Part shown: positions 25,447 through 26,531 of the stretch, one piece after another
How positions within the stretch are numbered: the stretch's first letter is position 1
Layout: every line of letters begins with the position of its first letter
From: JAKSCF01 sp028279945
GTDB lineage: Bacteria > Bacillota > Clostridia > Peptostreptococcales > JAAYPU01
DNA length: 26,531 nt
Direction: 5' to 3'
Assembly: GCA_028279945.1 (NCBI GenBank)
Contig: JANQMT010000054.1
Location: forward strand, 1 to 26,531
The notes under the pieces: model-generated
Database searches by the model: none
Told to the model about the DNA's origin: nothing
Seen by the model: only the letters and a program-made list of their open reading frames with translations
Made by a program: the position numbers and the translations under genes

Positions 25447-25608
25447 GTGATTATTAACTACGAAAAATGTACAAATACGAGGCAGATTGTTCAAGAGAAC
25501 CTATTTACAAAAAAGATAGAGGAAAAGAGCAGTAGCTATTATGATTTTAAGGTGAAATTTAATTCTGAAAGAAATGGTCGGACTGGTTCTGTGGGGGAAC
25601 ACTCTTGA
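25447..25608 (+). CDS. Possible small ORF or gene fragment running into repeat copy 1
   Basis: A 53-codon frame with coding-like composition, including TNTRQIVQENLFTKKIEEKS and SYYDFKVKFNSERNGRTGSV, ending GEHS. GGGAGG lies at 25442-25447, but the GTG at 25447 overlaps it, and the leader TTATTAACTACG has ACT where the neighbouring gene has TTATTAATG. It is probably a fragment or a gene that has lost its start. Its last codons lie within the repeat whose other copies are at 26057 and 26347. Confidence 0.3.
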   Translation: MIINYEKCTNTRQIVQENLFTKKIEEKSSSYYDFKVKFNSERNGRTGSVGEHS

Positions 25609-25635
25609 ATTATTAGGGGTGTTATTTTATTATTT
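25555..25635 (+). repeat. Terminator-bearing element, copy 1
   Basis: Contains AAATTTAATTCTGAAAGAAA, then ACTGGTTCTGTGGGGGAACA shared with copies 2 and 3. The end forms a hairpin, AACACTCTT against TTAGGGGTGTT with G-U pairs, followed by ATTTTATTATTTT, a probable terminator. Confidence 0.65.
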
Positions 25636-25844
25636 TAAAGAATAAATTGCTTGCTTTTGATATTCTAAAGCTACTGTTTAAGAGCATATAAAGAGTATAA
25701 AAAAGGAAATCACTGAGATATAGAGAACATTTAATTTATAATTCACCTGTTACAAAATAGAGCAAAGATGATGGGTGGAAAATGAAACATAAGATTGGTA
25801 ATTATTTTTAATGCGTGAAAATAAGTTTTAGCGAGGTGTTATTA

Positions 25845-26039
25845 ATGGCAATGACAACAAATGAAACTATTCTTAAAAAATTAAGAGAATTGTACATTAA
25901 TCTTTTCGACCATGATGGGTATGGTGAAATGCATATAGAGATTAATATTTTAAAAAAGGGACAGAAAGAGGTAATTATTCACTGTGGAAAACAATACAGA
26001 TATGTAGTCGATTTTCCGAGGAAAATGATAAGCAAATAA
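25845..26039 (+). CDS. Small protein of unknown family, paralog decayed upstream
   Basis: 64 residues from ATG 25845, with GCGAGGTG 7 nt upstream; an earlier GTG at 25815 lies before that site. Sequence features: MAMTTNETILKKLRELYINL, then FDHDGYGEMHIEINILKKGQ and KEVIIHCGKQYRYVVDFPRK; an amphipathic helix followed by beta strands, no signal peptide, one cysteine. I do not recognise the family. A frameshifted relative sits behind a Fur box at 24792; this copy has only a possible disrupted box (GAAAATGAAACAT at about 25780). The frame after its TAA stays open for another 43 codons into repeat copy 2, so a single stop separates it from an extended reading frame. A role linked to iron is a guess from the neighbour. 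Confidence 0.6.
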   Translation: MAMTTNETILKKLRELYINLFDHDGYGEMHIEINILKKGQKEVIIHCGKQYRYVVDFPRKMISK

Positions 26040-26056
26040 CTAATGCAACACGAAGC

Positions 26057-26132
26057 AAAATTAAATACTAAGAAAATTCCCGGAACTGGTTCTATGGGGG
26101 AACACTTCTATATATTAGGAGTGTTTTTTTTC
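26057..26132 (+). repeat. Terminator-bearing element, copy 2
   Basis: Aligns with copies 1 and 3 through ACTGGTTCTATGGGGGAACA (one change). The hairpin AACACTTCTA (26101-26110) with TAGGAGTGTT (26116-26125) has one G-U pair and is followed by a run of seven T, a good terminator for the small gene at 25845. Confidence 0.75.
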
Positions 26133-26281
26133 GAATTTGGTCTTTTAAACATTAAAGAGGCAGTTATATAAATGGCCAGCTGTCTAAAATTTATTCCATT
26201 TTTCTTTGAATGAGTTTAAGTAAAAAGCTATTGAAAAAAGTCGACACTTACAACATTATCTTATTTTTTAAAAGTTTTATA

Positions 26282-26336
26282 TTGACATTGCTGCTATTAA
26301 GTGGTAATATATTAATTGAAAATGATAATTATTATC
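26282..26336 (+). promoter_or_regulatory. Promoter with Fur box (copy B)
   Basis: TTGACA (26282-26287), 17 bp, TAATAT (26305-26310), a near-consensus promoter. GAAAATGATAATTATTATC (26318-26336) matches the Fur consensus at 17 of 19 positions and covers the expected transcription start. This is the best iron-regulated promoter in the window. Confidence 0.75.
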
Positions 26337-26425
26337 AATTGCAAAGAAAAATTTAATACTACAAAAAATGCCCAGAACTGGTTCTGTGGGGGAACACTTC
26401 TAAATGGTAGAAGTGTTATTTTTAT
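26317..26425 (+). ncRNA. Candidate Fur-controlled short RNA
   Basis: From the expected start near 26317 a transcript would run about 105 nt to the terminator of element copy 3 (stem AACACTTCTA/TAGAAGTGTT). It has no ribosome site; the only frame is an 11-residue one (MPRTGSVGEHF, from 26369). A second small stem, GGTTC with GGAAC, precedes the terminator. The layout resembles iron-responsive small RNAs of other bacteria, but it could also be a leader attenuator, or a promoter joined to a terminator by deletion of the gene between. Confidence 0.4.
26347..26425 (+). repeat. Terminator-bearing element, copy 3
   Basis: Shares ACTGGTTCTGTGGGGGAACA with copy 1 exactly. The hairpin AACACTTCTA-AATGG-TAGAAGTGTT is a perfect 10-bp stem followed by ATTTTTATT. 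Stem changes between copies keep pairing, which supports a functional hairpin. Confidence 0.75.
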
Positions 26426-26429
26426 TCTT

Positions 26430-26531
26430 ATTGAAACAAAATGTAAATTTGTTATGCTGGAATACTCATAAGCACTAAGGAGACATCCAGGGGGTTGGGG
26501 TTACTTCAAAATTCTTCTTAGGAATTGACCA
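26430..26531. other. Window end without a supported gene
   Basis: A minus-strand frame entering from the edge reads WSIPKKNFEVTPTPWMSP and stops at 26475-26477; it may be the end of a gene lying beyond the window, but 18 residues are too few to judge. Confidence 0.2.

Noticed and set aside
26475..26531. Minus-strand open frame entering from the window end
   Set aside because: Eighteen residues are not enough to support a gene.
24736..26531. CRISPR array, given the repeated units
   Set aside because: Only three copies at irregular distances, each a long element with a terminator hairpin, and no cas genes.

Overview
The window is low-GC DNA (about one third G+C by eye) with strong purine-rich Shine-Dalgarno sites, frequent TTG starts, intrinsic terminators and clostridial-type gene families. 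It most likely comes from an anaerobic Firmicute of the class Clostridia; the species cannot be named from sequence alone. No rRNA, tRNA, CRISPR array or intact transposase was found.

Layout: (1) 1-1960, minus strand: a TetR regulator followed by a MATE efflux pump cut by the window edge, read from a promoter that overlaps an inverted repeat. (2) 2075-3862: a MarR regulator and a FabV/Ter-type trans-2-enoyl reductase behind a promoter with two 17-bp near-identical repeats 31 bp apart. (3) 4094-5293: two GNAT acetyltransferases, the first split by a frameshift in an A8 run. (4) 5498-12179: a six-gene set (Asp/Glu/hydantoin racemase, DUF1177 protein, nitrilase-family amidohydrolase, NCS1 permease, PucR regulator, PepT-like M20 peptidase) that looks like uptake and breakdown of a small cyclic or carbamoylated nitrogen compound, but with no recognisable ring-opening hydantoinase. 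(5) 12366-16348: an OmpR-type response regulator, a membrane histidine kinase, and a second soluble kinase in which the kinase half of the first has been joined to a YcgR-like/PilZ cyclic-di-GMP module. (6) 16432-17601: a LuxR-type regulator between two related, very small membrane peptides. (7) 18001-24658: a large membrane-anchored alpha-2-macroglobulin-like protein whose thioester motif is lost, a membrane-anchored Memo-like protein and a beta-helix protein, in one tight operon closed by a repeat-derived terminator. (8) 24736-26531: a gene-poor, decayed region with two Fur-box promoters, one intact small gene of unknown family, a frameshifted copy of it, and three copies of an ~80-nt element ending in a terminator hairpin. 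One Fur promoter reads straight into such an element and would give an RNA of about 100 nt.

The strongest candidates for something new are the PilZ-histidine kinase chimera sharing a response regulator with its parent kinase, the Fur-controlled short transcript and its repeat family, the twin micro-peptides around the LuxR gene, and the hydantoinase-less DUF1177 operon. Functions are inferred by reading motifs; no database search was run.
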